Assembly (NCBI GenBank): GCA_905205065.1
Contig: CAJLCI010000030.1
Span: 1-28,727, forward strand
DNA: 28,727 nucleotides
Direction: 5' to 3'
Source: an uncultured Eubacteriales bacterium
GTDB taxonomy: Bacteria; Bacillota; Clostridia; Oscillospirales; CAG-272
Below the pieces are notes generated by a model that was not told where the DNA came from, searched no databases, and worked only from the letters and a program-made list of their open reading frames with translations. The first letter of the stretch is position 1. The number at the start of each line of letters is the position of its first letter. This document shows positions 8,868 through 17,551 of this stretch, in pieces. Position numbers and translations under genes: made by a program.

Positions 8868-10826
8868 ATGGAATTAAAATTACATATTTCGGCACAGGAT
8901 TCCTGCGTCGGGGACGGAAGCGTCAAGAAGCCGTTCTCATCTCTTGAACAGGCAAGAGATGCGGTCCGTGAAATGCGTTCTTCCGGTAAAATATCAAAGG
9001 ATGATGCCGTTACTTTTATTATTCACGGCGGAGAATATTATCAGGAGCATACTTTTGTTCTTGACGAAAGAGACAGCGGCTCTGAAAATGCTCCTGTTGT
9101 TTTCCGTGCGCAGGACGGTGATGAGGTAATAATTACGGGAGGCAGGACACTTGTTTCCGAAAAATTTTATAAACCGGACAGAGATGCTATAGCACCGATT
9201 GTCAAAAAATATCCAAAGTCTGCAGAAAAGATAGTTGCATACGATCTTAGAGCTGACGGCGTTGAGCTTGACAGAAATCTTCAGATATACTGGAACGGAA
9301 ACCGCGGAGTACTCGCAAGGTATCCGAACAAGGATTATCATTACATGAAGGGAGTTGAGAACTTTCCCTGTGATGATGATAAGACCTGGATATATGAGTT
9401 TGACGATTCCGACAAAGCTGTAGGCGGCTGGAAGAGCTTTAAGGATATAGTAATCAAAGGAAACTTTTACATTGACTGGGCAAGTACGGAAGGTACGGTC
9501 ATCGGATATGATTACGACAAGCATAAAATAAGAATAGAGTGCAACGGTGAGGCGAGAGACGGCGGGAGATATTTCTTCAGCAATGTCTTTGACGAGCTTG
9601 ACGAAATCGGGGAATATTATATAGATCACGATGCCGGAATTCTGTACTTTATTCCGGAAGGCGATATTAAGGATACTACGGTTGTTATTACGCAGTGTTC
9701 CAAAGACGTTATTAACGTAAAGGCAAACTACATTACAATTGAAGGATGTACGATTGAAGCCGGATGTGAGAATCTGATTACCGCCGATTGCACAGGTTTT
9801 ACCGTACGCGGCTGTACATTACGGCGAACACTGAAAACAGCCGTTCGCGCGGATGGATATAATGCTTTGATTGAACACAATGAAATTTATACAATCGGAG
9901 CTGACGCTATAGATATGGGCGGAGGAGATAAAATAAAGCTTACTCCCGGAAATATGGTTATATGCGATAATGTTATACATGATTTCGGAGAAATTTACCG
10001 TGTTTATAATGGAGCTGTTTTCTTCCGCGGACGAGGAATAACCTGCGTTCACAATGAAATGTACCGCGCTCCTCACCTTGCTATGTCAATGTGCGGAAGC
10101 GAGCTTGATATACAGTACAATTATATACATGACGTATGCTATGAAGCGGCTGACGCGGGAGCTGTTTATCTCGGCGGATGGGCTCCTCAGGACATAATAT
10201 TCAGTCATAATATTATTAAAAATATAGTAAACATTTATAATACCGGCGCGCCGAACGGTTACTATAATGACGACGGCGGAGGATTCAAGACAATACGCGC
10301 AAACCTCTTCATAGATATTGCCGGCAATGCTTTTGCGATGGGCGGAGGGCGCGATAATATTATTGAAGATAACATTATTGTAAATTCCCGTATAGCATAT
10401 GACGAACGTCTTTACTATGATCAGTGGGAAATGCACAATGCAATTTTCCGCACTGCGGGACTGTGGAATAATCTTCTTACGGATCCGAGCTATGCAACAA
10501 AGGAATGGGCGATTCGATATCCGAGAACGCTTCTTATAAAGGCGACAAACGTGCGCGATTATAACAGCAGATTTGTTCCGTATGCTTTGGGGCATACAGT
10601 TGTAAGAAACAATGTGACATACGATAAAAATAAGCGCAGAGAGGACATTCAGCCGGATACAAGACGTCTTTCCAATTTCAGAGATAATATTCATTATGAA
10701 TCTCTTGACGACATAGGTTTTGCGGACTTTGAAAACGGAGATTACAGACTCAAACCCGAATCAAGAGTTCTCCACGATCTTCCGGGATTTGAGGTATGCG
10801 ATTTTTCACTTGTCGGAGTAAGATAA
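8868..10826 (+). CDS. Leaderless GH141-like right-handed beta-helix protein
   Basis: This paralogue of the secreted proteins downstream lacks a signal peptide; an in-frame TAG at 8838 excludes a longer N-terminus. The N-terminal module (GDGSVKKPFSSLEQARDAVR, then FIIHGGEYYQEHTF and DSGSENAPVVFRA) and the ARYPN motif at 150-154 are typical of GH141-type beta-helix glycosidases, a family reported to include alpha-L-fucosidase and xylanase. Candidate acidic residues are Asp429 in AADAGAVY and Asp468/469 in YYNDDGGG. I start at ATG 8868 because the ATG at 8856 is only 1 nt from AAAGG, while 8868 is 13 nt away; the true start could still be 8856. It lacks the YYPGxG insertion found in five paralogues. 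The location is inferred as cytoplasmic, which would suit trimming of imported oligosaccharides. Activity is not proven by sequence. Confidence 0.72.
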   Translation: MELKLHISAQDSCVGDGSVKKPFSSLEQARDAVREMRSSGKISKDDAVTFIIHGGEYYQEHTFVLDERDSGSENAPVVFRAQDGDEVIITGGRTLVSEKFYKPDRDAIAPIVKKYPKSAEKIVAYDLRADGVELDRNLQIYWNGNRGVLARYPNKDYHYMKGVENFPCDDDKTWIYEFDDSDKAVGGWKSFKDIVIKGNFYIDWASTEGTVIGYDYDKHKIRIECNGEARDGGRYFFSNVFDELDEIGEYYIDHDAGILYFIPEGDIKDTTVVITQCSKDVINVKANYITIEGCTIEAGCENLITADCTGFTVRGCTLRRTLKTAVRADGYNALIEHNEIYTIGADAIDMGGGDKIKLTPGNMVICDNVIHDFGEIYRVYNGAVFFRGRGITCVHNEMYRAPHLAMSMCGSELDIQYNYIHDVCYEAADAGAVYLGGWAPQDIIFSHNIIKNIVNIYNTGAPNGYYNDDGGGFKTIRANLFIDIAGNAFAMGGGRDNIIEDNIIVNSRIAYDERLYYDQWEMHNAIFRTAGLWNNLLTDPSYATKEWAIRYPRTLLIKATNVRDYNSRFVPYALGHTVVRNNVTYDKNKRREDIQPDTRRLSNFRDNIHYESLDDIGFADFENGDYRLKPESRVLHDLPGFEVCDFSLVGVR

Positions 10827-10925
10827 GTGTGAAAATTATTCAAAACAGACACTGACGGCGACGTATTATATTTTATATATAATATCTGCCGAGGTAAATA
10901 AAATAAGAAAGGTATGGCTACAAAA

Positions 10926-13034
10926 ATGAAAAAGAACGTTAAGACTGCCGCATTGCTTCTTAGTCTTGTGATGGCAGGAAGCAGTATTCCGTATATTTAT
11001 GCAGCCGAAAGCAATGCTGATAATACATCGACGAAATACGGTGATATTAACGGCGACGGCGTAGTAAACTCGAAGGACCTTGTGCGTCTTATGAAGGTTA
11101 TTGCTGATCCTGACGCTGATATTGAAGCTTACGGAACAGACCTTAATGGCGACGGTAAGGTGAATTCAAAGGATCTTGTTCGTCTTATGAAAATAATTGC
11201 TGATCCGGATATGTATCCTGATACATCGGACAGCAGCGATACAGACGATACGTCAGACGTTGTTACAGATGAGCCTCCGGCACCGGAAACTCTTGGAGAA
11301 ACCGAGGATCCAAACGAACAGTACACACCGATCGAGGCTATTCCGGCTGCGGAAGATATTTCGGATCAGTTTGATCTCTCCAAGGGACTTGTACTTGTCA
11401 ATGCCAAAAAGAAAACCGAATATCAAATTGTATGTGTAGGATCGGCTAATCGCATATCTTCTACTTCAATCAGCGATTTCGCGCAGGCAACTCATGAATA
11501 TGAAGTAGCGGTTGCAATTCAGGATACTATAAAGGATATGACGGGATGCACGATTCCGATTGTGAACGATACAGAGCGTACATCCGATAAGGAGATTGTA
11601 ATCGGTTCTACTTCGCGCGATGAACTTTTTGAGGACTTGGATTTCAGTTCTTTCCAAGGCGACAGCTTTACTGTCAGAGCATACGGCAATACAATTTTGC
11701 TTGCCGCAAATCCGAATCCGAGAACAACAGAGAATCCTTATCAGGATTATGACCTTGCGGACGGTATTTGGAAAGCATGCGAATACTTTGTAAAAGAGTA
11801 TCTGCACTATGATCCGACTACAACTCTTACAACTCCCGTTGCCAATAACGGCATAAGTGTTGATATTGAAAATTATACTTATACCGATCCGTATACCGCT
11901 CCGGAGCTCAAGGAAAATGCTGCAGAGGATATTGACGGATTTGCGATTTCCGGATACGGAGACGTAGGTTATACTGATCTTATGAATCATAATGCGTATG
12001 CTATTAAGGGTACTTATTCACCTTGCTATTCAACATTAAAGGTATCTCATAAGAATACGATTATTAAGAAAGCGCAAAGAACCGGATATCTGATTTATAA
12101 TACAATAGAAGATGCGTGCACCTGTGACGCATGTAAAGCTGCAGCGGAATCCGAGGGCACGGAGATGGGGGCATATTTCAAGCTCGTGCGTGAAATTGCA
12201 GCTCAGATGGATGGCCAGATTCTTCGTATCCTTGCGGCAAACGAGACATATATCCCTCCTAAAACATCGCTTGGTGATAATGTAGAGGTTCTTATTTATA
12301 ATCCTAAGCTTTGCTCTGCGCATGCTATAAATGATCCTGATTGCGAGACAAACGCGGCATTTATTGCAAATGTTGAGGCTTGGAAAGAGGTTTGCGGATA
12401 TGTGAGCGTACTCGATTTCACATCTGACTACTATTTCTATCCCGTAACCTTCCCTAATCTTTACACAATGAAGAAGAATGTAGAGTGGTATAAATCTCAG
12501 GACTTTTATGCGGTTTATCTCCAGTTCGATGTAGACCAGTCGAACCTTGAATTTTCTGATCTTCGTTCTTATCTTGCAAGAGTCATTCTTGAAAATCCGA
12601 ATATGAGCGATGATGAATACAGTGAATTTATTGACAGCGGCATTGCTCATTACTATGGATCTGATAAAGTATCTCTTATCAGAACATATATAGATCGTTT
12701 TGACGAGGAAGCTCATAAAGACGGTTCATGCTTCAATATATATTCTGAGCCTGCTGAAATTCTTCCTATGAAGGTTGTTGTCGACGGAGTTGTAAGCTAT
12801 GACACAACATTTGCTAAGGAAGCGTATGCTCTTTGGGAACAGATTCATCCTTACAATGAAAGACTTGCCCGTAACGAGGCATATCTTGCGAGAATGCTCT
12901 CTTCACGTTATCAGTCTGAGGTTGTATCTCACGCAAAAACTCAGTATCAGGAGTGGCTTAATGCTGTTATTGATATGAGCGATAAAGCTTGGGTTCTCAA
13001 CAGAATAACCAATTCATACCCTGCAGCTGAATGA
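10926..13034 (+). CDS. Secreted DUF4838 protein with N-terminal type I dockerin
   Basis: A signal peptide (about 1-26, LLLSLVMAGSS, cleavage near YAA) is followed by a dockerin at about 37-95. The dockerin has two calcium loops, DINGDGVVNSKDL and DLNGDGKVNSKDL, each with a VRLMK(V/I)IADPD helix. A Thr/Ser/Asp linker spans about 98-120. Residues about 160-320 resemble the GH67/GH20-type N-terminal alpha/beta domain (EIVIGSTSRDEL, CEYFVKEYLHYDP). From about 340 the sequence fits DUF4838, including the Cys cluster C398-x-C400-x2-C403 in ACTCDACKAA. DUF4838 is thought to be TIM-barrel glycosidase-like, but its activity is unknown. A dockerin at the N-terminus is less common than at the C-terminus. 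The ATG at 10914 is 1 nt after AAAGG; ATG 10926 gives a standard signal peptide, so I use it. The protein probably docks to a scaffoldin encoded elsewhere. Confidence 0.8.
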   Translation: MKKNVKTAALLLSLVMAGSSIPYIYAAESNADNTSTKYGDINGDGVVNSKDLVRLMKVIADPDADIEAYGTDLNGDGKVNSKDLVRLMKIIADPDMYPDTSDSSDTDDTSDVVTDEPPAPETLGETEDPNEQYTPIEAIPAAEDISDQFDLSKGLVLVNAKKKTEYQIVCVGSANRISSTSISDFAQATHEYEVAVAIQDTIKDMTGCTIPIVNDTERTSDKEIVIGSTSRDELFEDLDFSSFQGDSFTVRAYGNTILLAANPNPRTTENPYQDYDLADGIWKACEYFVKEYLHYDPTTTLTTPVANNGISVDIENYTYTDPYTAPELKENAAEDIDGFAISGYGDVGYTDLMNHNAYAIKGTYSPCYSTLKVSHKNTIIKKAQRTGYLIYNTIEDACTCDACKAAAESEGTEMGAYFKLVREIAAQMDGQILRILAANETYIPPKTSLGDNVEVLIYNPKLCSAHAINDPDCETNAAFIANVEAWKEVCGYVSVLDFTSDYYFYPVTFPNLYTMKKNVEWYKSQDFYAVYLQFDVDQSNLEFSDLRSYLARVILENPNMSDDEYSEFIDSGIAHYYGSDKVSLIRTYIDRFDEEAHKDGSCFNIYSEPAEILPMKVVVDGVVSYDTTFAKEAYALWEQIHPYNERLARNEAYLARMLSSRYQSEVVSHAKTQYQEWLNAVIDMSDKAWVLNRITNSYPAAE

Positions 13035-13073
13035 AAATAAGACCTTACGGGGTCATAAGCCATAGTTTTAGTT

Positions 13074-13079
13074 AAGGAG
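13074..13079 (+). promoter_or_regulatory. Strong ribosome binding site within the likely DUF4838/beta-helix operon
   Basis: AAGGAG sits 9 nt before the ATG at 13089 in a 54-nt gap after the DUF4838 stop codon. It supports the start and suggests efficient translation from a shared transcript. No strong terminator is seen in the gap; GACC/GGTC at 13041-13054 could form only a small stem. Confidence 0.6.
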
Positions 13080-13088
13080 ATACGGGCT

Positions 13089-15236
13089 ATGAGTAGAATA
13101 ATTGTTACCAAAAGACAATATGGTTTTAGAAGGTTTTGCTCTCTGTTGCTTTCAGCACTGACAGTCGGAGCGTGCGGCCAGTCGGTCTTTGCAGCGAACC
13201 TGAGTGCAGCAGATGAAGGCGGCGGAACAGAACCGACAGCAGTTTTCTATGTAGCTCCGAACGGTAACTCTGAATATGACGGAAACGGAACTTTTGAGAT
13301 GCCGTTTTCGGATATAAACGAGGCAAATGAAGCAATAGCTTTGCTGTCTGATGTTCAGCGTTCCGGGGGAGTTACCGTATATCTCCGAGGTGGAGATTAT
13401 AATCAGGATAAGACTCTGAATTTTGATGTTTCGGGTACGGTAAGCGCGCCCATAGTGTATAAAGCGTATGAGGATGAAATTCCGGTAATCAACGGAGGCC
13501 GCCGTCTTTTGCCTGACGGCTTCAGAAAACCGGAGGCATCCGAGGTTGAGTGTATAAAAGATGAAACTGCAAGGAATTCGGTTGTGGTTTATGATCTTAA
13601 GGCTGCGGGACTCGATGTCAGTCCTGAATATCAGCTTTATTATGACGGAAATCGGGGAACTTTAGCTAGGTATCCCAACGCGTGGAATCCGGATGAACCT
13701 CCGCTGCAGCTTACAAATGTTGCGGCGGTAGGTGAGGACGGTACCCAGCCATTTAGGTGCGATGCCGACGATGTTATCTCGACATGGCATTCGGTTGAAG
13801 GAGTTTTGCTTGAAGGACATTTTCAGATTGACTGGATTCAGACCAGCGCCGTACTTTCCGAATACGATAAGGAAAACGGCCGGATTACGGTTTCTATTCC
13901 TTCGGGCAATAAGGAGTATCGCGAGGGCGGACGATACTATTTCCGCAATGTTCTTGATGAGATTGATGTTCCCGGAGAGTATTATATAAGTCCGGAAGGG
14001 TTGCTTTATTTCTATCCTGACGGAGATATAGCGGATACAGAAATTACGTACACGCAGAATACTCAGAATCTTGTTGAGGTGAATGCGGATTATGTAACGT
14101 TTGACGGACTTACCGTAGAGAATTCGGGTGGAAGCGCGTTTACCGCAAAGGGCAGCGGAATTACAGTTCAGAACTGTAAAATCGGATGTTCGGGAAACCG
14201 CGGACTTGACATAAACGGCTATGATAATTATGTATATAACAATGAAATTTGTCATACCGGTTATGCGGCGCTGTTGCTGAGTGGCGGAGATCTCACGAGT
14301 TGTATTCCGTCAAATTCTGTGGCAGATAATAACTATATTCATGATTTCGGTGAAATAAAGACTGTATATGAAGCCGGAATGCGAGGAGACGGAACCGGTT
14401 TTACATTTACTCACAATGAAGTTGCTTATTCGCCTCATCTGGCTGTCAGCGCAAACGGCAGGGACATTATCATGAAATATAACTATATTCATGATGTGTG
14501 CCGGGAGGGCGGAGACGCCGGGGCAGTATATATTGCATGGTGGAGTAATCAGGGAATGGTTTTTGAAAATAACTTCATCTGCAATGTGTATAATCTTTAT
14601 AAGTATGCCGCTCCGAATGGATTTTACTGTGATGACGGCGGAAGCGGTCGAACGGTGAGAAGCAATCTGTTTTACAATATCGCAGGTAACTCAATAGGCA
14701 TGGGCGGCGGAAAAGACAACATTGTTACAGATAATGTAATTATCAAGGGACCGGATTCATACAATGCGTCTTTGTGGTATGATTCTCGCACATGGTATAA
14801 CGATTGGTGTGCGTATTTTGTAACTCTTCTAAATGGAATTCCTCCGTATCGTGATATACTCTGGGATGATTTATTCGGCGAATCGGGTTACGGAACAGAA
14901 AACTGGGCGGTGAGATATCCGAGAACAATGTTTTATAAAACCACTACTGTTCGTGACTACGAGGATAGGTATATGCCTTATGCGACCGCAAACGTGGTTT
15001 TAAGAAATAACGTGGTTTATCCTGAAGTTAATTCCATGTATGTTTCAAAGCATGTGGAAAAATTTGCGTCTGTCCGTGACAACATGTACCTTACAAACAT
15101 TGGTCAATTCGGTTTTGTGGATTTTGAAAACGAAGATTTTACAATTACGGATAATTCGCTTATTTACCACGATATTCCCGGATTTAAAGCTTATGATTTT
15201 TATGAAATAGGCAGGCGAAATGTTTTAACCCAATAA
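13089..15236 (+). CDS. Secreted GH141-like right-handed beta-helix protein
   Basis: This 715-aa protein is a paralogue of the leaderless protein two genes upstream. An N-terminal hydrophobic stretch (about 16-35, FCSLLLSALTVGAC) is a signal peptide. Cleavage may follow VFA at 35, but VGAC at 26-29 also fits a lipobox with Cys29, so a lipoprotein is possible. The beta-helix module begins FYVAPNGNSEYDGNGT. It carries ARYPN at 193-197, GRYYFRNVLDEID near 281, IHDFGEI at 417-423 and THNEVAYSPH near 441. The putative acidic pair is Asp476 in GGDAGAVY and Asp515/516 in FYCDDGGSG. Like the leaderless paralogue it lacks the YYPGxG insertion, so these two form one subgroup. It has no dockerin. The substrate is unknown; a glycosidase on branched plant glycans is the best guess. 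Confidence 0.74.
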   Translation: MSRIIVTKRQYGFRRFCSLLLSALTVGACGQSVFAANLSAADEGGGTEPTAVFYVAPNGNSEYDGNGTFEMPFSDINEANEAIALLSDVQRSGGVTVYLRGGDYNQDKTLNFDVSGTVSAPIVYKAYEDEIPVINGGRRLLPDGFRKPEASEVECIKDETARNSVVVYDLKAAGLDVSPEYQLYYDGNRGTLARYPNAWNPDEPPLQLTNVAAVGEDGTQPFRCDADDVISTWHSVEGVLLEGHFQIDWIQTSAVLSEYDKENGRITVSIPSGNKEYREGGRYYFRNVLDEIDVPGEYYISPEGLLYFYPDGDIADTEITYTQNTQNLVEVNADYVTFDGLTVENSGGSAFTAKGSGITVQNCKIGCSGNRGLDINGYDNYVYNNEICHTGYAALLLSGGDLTSCIPSNSVADNNYIHDFGEIKTVYEAGMRGDGTGFTFTHNEVAYSPHLAVSANGRDIIMKYNYIHDVCREGGDAGAVYIAWWSNQGMVFENNFICNVYNLYKYAAPNGFYCDDGGSGRTVRSNLFYNIAGNSIGMGGGKDNIVTDNVIIKGPDSYNASLWYDSRTWYNDWCAYFVTLLNGIPPYRDILWDDLFGESGYGTENWAVRYPRTMFYKTTTVRDYEDRYMPYATANVVLRNNVVYPEVNSMYVSKHVEKFASVRDNMYLTNIGQFGFVDFENEDFTITDNSLIYHDIPGFKAYDFYEIGRRNVLTQ

Positions 15237-15259
15237 TCGAATATTACCTATATTCGATT
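15235..15259 (+). repeat. Perfect 10-bp hairpin overlapping a stop codon
   Basis: AATCGAATAT (15235-15244) and ATATTCGATT (15250-15259) are perfect inverted copies around TACCT. The left arm uses two bases of the TAA stop of the upstream gene. No T-run follows, so it is not a standard terminator. It could stabilise or punctuate the mRNA between two paralogues, or be an operator. Confidence 0.6.
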
Positions 15260-15279
15260 GTGCATATTTAAAGGAAAAA

Positions 15280-17427
15280 ATGATGAAACAGATAAGAAAT
15301 ACTAATGTTTTTACAAAAACGATCGTGGCTTTGTTTCTTGTGTCGGCTATGATAATTCCGTCTACGGCTACATTTGTTTCTGCAGAGAACAGCGATGAGC
15401 CGCTGAATGCGGTTTATGTTTCAAAAAGCGGCAGCGACAGCGGGAGTGGCACACTTGAATCGCCTCTTGCAACGATTGCCGGAGCACGTGATTTTATAAG
15501 GAATAACCGTTCGAGTCTTGAGGGAGGTGTAACGGTATATATCGAAGAGGGTGATTACTATCAGGATGAAACTCTCACCTTTACCGAAGAAGATTCCGGC
15601 TCTGAGGATTTTCCAATTGTATACAAAGCATATAACAATGGGTCGGTATCTATTGACGGAGGCACTACTCTAAAGACGGAAAATTTCCAGAAACCTGCTG
15701 ACGATGATCCATATGCAAGCCGTATTAAAGATTCTGCTGCGCGTGAAAATGTGATTATGTATGATCTTAAAGCGGACGGTATTGATTACGAAAGAGACAG
15801 CTTTGCGCTTTCTTACGGAGGCGTGCGCGGAACTCTTGCGAGGTATCCGAACGAGCAGTTTATTTTGGGATTTAACTATAGTGACAGTGAAACGGGAACT
15901 ACCTCGGATTATGATTCTTCGACTCATACGTTCTATGACAAGGAGCAGGTTGTAAAAACCTGGCAGAGTGTTGAGGGAGTACAGATCAAGGGTAATTTTG
16001 AGATTGACTGGTCGTCATCTCCGGCAACGGATCTTGTTTCTTACGACGCTTCTACCAACCGCGTAAAGGTTGGCAATGTGTCTATTAACGGTATAAGTGG
16101 ACGTTACTATTACAGCAATGTAATTGAAGAAATTGATATGGTCGGAGAATATTATGTTGACAAGGAAAATGGAATTCTCTATTTTTATGCTCCTGAAAAT
16201 TACCGTGATATAAAAATAAGTGTTCCGAAAGCTATGACATATCTCGTCTCATTTGAGGGTGCGGATAATATTACATTTGATGGAATCACAATAGAAAACT
16301 GCACATATACAAATTATACAAATAAGTATAACGGCGGAACTCTTGTCAATATTCAAGCAGACGATATAACTATCCAGAACGGTATGATCAGATGCGGTCA
16401 TCAAGCTGTATATTCTGATGGCTACCGTACTAATATTTTTAACAATGAGATTTACCACATCGGAGCTACAGCGATAAGCCTTTACGGCGGAGATCTTACT
16501 TATCTTCTTCCGTCCAATACGGTTGTAAGCAACAATAAAATTCACGATTTTGGGGATATCGAGCGGGTTTACAACGGAGCTTTTTATGCTGAGGGCGTTG
16601 GATTTGTAATTTCTCACAATGAAATTTATAATTCGCCGCATACGGCATTACAAAATCTTGCAACCTCGCTGATTGTTGAGTATAACTATTTTCACGATCT
16701 TTGCTATGAAGGAGGAGACGCCGGCGCGATATACGACGGTACATGGCGCGGAAACGGAAATACTTTCTCAAATAATATAATAGCGAATATATCAAACCCT
16801 ACAAGTCCTTATTATAACCCCAACGGTTATTACTGTGATGACGGCGGCGGAGGCAAGACCTTTGTTTCAAATCTTCTTATAAATATTGACGGTGACGCGA
16901 TTGCTATAGGCGGAGGTCCTGCTAATATTATAAGAGATAATATAATTGTAAATTCATCTTTCAGCTACGATCAGAGAGCGTATTATCCGGGAACCGGTCC
17001 GAATGCAGGATGGACTTTGACAGGAAAGTTCGGAGTAAGTCCTTCTGATTACGGACTAAACTGGGGTTGGATGATAAACGGTGTCGGTTCATATGCGACG
17101 GAAGCATGGGCTATCCAGTTCCCTTGGACGATGCATCTCAAAACAACCAATGTTGTTGATCTTGATGATAATTTTGTTCCGTACGCATTTTCTAATACAA
17201 CAATCCGCAACAATATAATTTGTGGCTCCGGAACAACGTCTTTTCAGAGTAATGTTGAAAGGCTCGCAAATATCCGTGATAATCTGACAGGTTATCTGAC
17301 TGATTATATATTTAATGACTTTGCAGCCGGAGATTATACTGTAAGTTCTGATGCGAGGGTTTATCATGACCTACCAGGACTTCGCCCGTGCGATGTTTCC
17401 AAAGTCGGAATTCAGCCTGTTGAATGA
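15280..17427 (+). CDS. Secreted GH141-like right-handed beta-helix protein (YYPGxG subgroup)
   Basis: This 715-aa protein has a signal peptide at 1-35 (TIVALFLVSAMIIPSTATFVSA, cleavage after VSA). The N-terminal rungs read VYVSKSGSDSGSGT and PLATIAGARDFIR, followed by ARYPN at 187-191 and GRYYYSNVIEEID near 274. The beta-helix core has IHDFGDIERVYNGA near 421 and ISHNEIYNSPHTA near 444. The candidate acidic residues are Asp480 in GGDAGAIYDGTW and Asp520/521 in YYCDDGGGG. It belongs to the five-member subgroup with the insertion RAYYPGTGPNAGW. Its closest relative in the window is the next gene, at 18094. It follows the previous gene by 43 nt with AAAGGA before the ATG, so it is probably the last gene of a transcript that starts upstream of 10926. 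It has no dockerin or anchor and is likely free in the medium. Confidence 0.75.
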   Translation: MMKQIRNTNVFTKTIVALFLVSAMIIPSTATFVSAENSDEPLNAVYVSKSGSDSGSGTLESPLATIAGARDFIRNNRSSLEGGVTVYIEEGDYYQDETLTFTEEDSGSEDFPIVYKAYNNGSVSIDGGTTLKTENFQKPADDDPYASRIKDSAARENVIMYDLKADGIDYERDSFALSYGGVRGTLARYPNEQFILGFNYSDSETGTTSDYDSSTHTFYDKEQVVKTWQSVEGVQIKGNFEIDWSSSPATDLVSYDASTNRVKVGNVSINGISGRYYYSNVIEEIDMVGEYYVDKENGILYFYAPENYRDIKISVPKAMTYLVSFEGADNITFDGITIENCTYTNYTNKYNGGTLVNIQADDITIQNGMIRCGHQAVYSDGYRTNIFNNEIYHIGATAISLYGGDLTYLLPSNTVVSNNKIHDFGDIERVYNGAFYAEGVGFVISHNEIYNSPHTALQNLATSLIVEYNYFHDLCYEGGDAGAIYDGTWRGNGNTFSNNIIANISNPTSPYYNPNGYYCDDGGGGKTFVSNLLINIDGDAIAIGGGPANIIRDNIIVNSSFSYDQRAYYPGTGPNAGWTLTGKFGVSPSDYGLNWGWMINGVGSYATEAWAIQFPWTMHLKTTNVVDLDDNFVPYAFSNTTIRNNIICGSGTTSFQSNVERLANIRDNLTGYLTDYIFNDFAAGDYTVSSDARVYHDLPGLRPCDVSKVGIQPVE

Positions 17428-17465
17428 AAGCTTAATTAAGTCATAGTCCATTAGTTATAGAATGT

Positions 17466-17551
17466 TTATTAATGGGCAAAGCTCCTTTATAAGACATTCC
17501 GGTGGTGGTACATCCACCACCGGAAAAAGTGAGCTGAACTGTTGTCTGTAT
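17466..17551 (+). repeat. Degenerate intergenic repeat element, copy B
   Basis: This resembles the reverse complement of 8784-8660. It has GGGCAAAGC followed by CTTTATAAG, then the CCGGTGGTGG-TACAT-CCACCACCGG hairpin at 17499-17523 (perfect 10-bp stem), then GGAAAAAGTGAG. It runs straight into the 16-bp tandem repeats, whose first unit (AGGCGAACGACTTTAA) matches the single AGGCGAACG-TTTTAA in copy A. No T-tract follows the hairpin, so I do not call a terminator. Confidence 0.55.

Noticed and set aside
17499..17523. Perfect 10-bp GC-rich hairpin as the terminator after the gene at 15280
   Set aside because: It is followed by A-rich, not T-rich, sequence on the plus strand, and on the minus strand no T-run follows either; it is better explained as part of the dispersed repeat.
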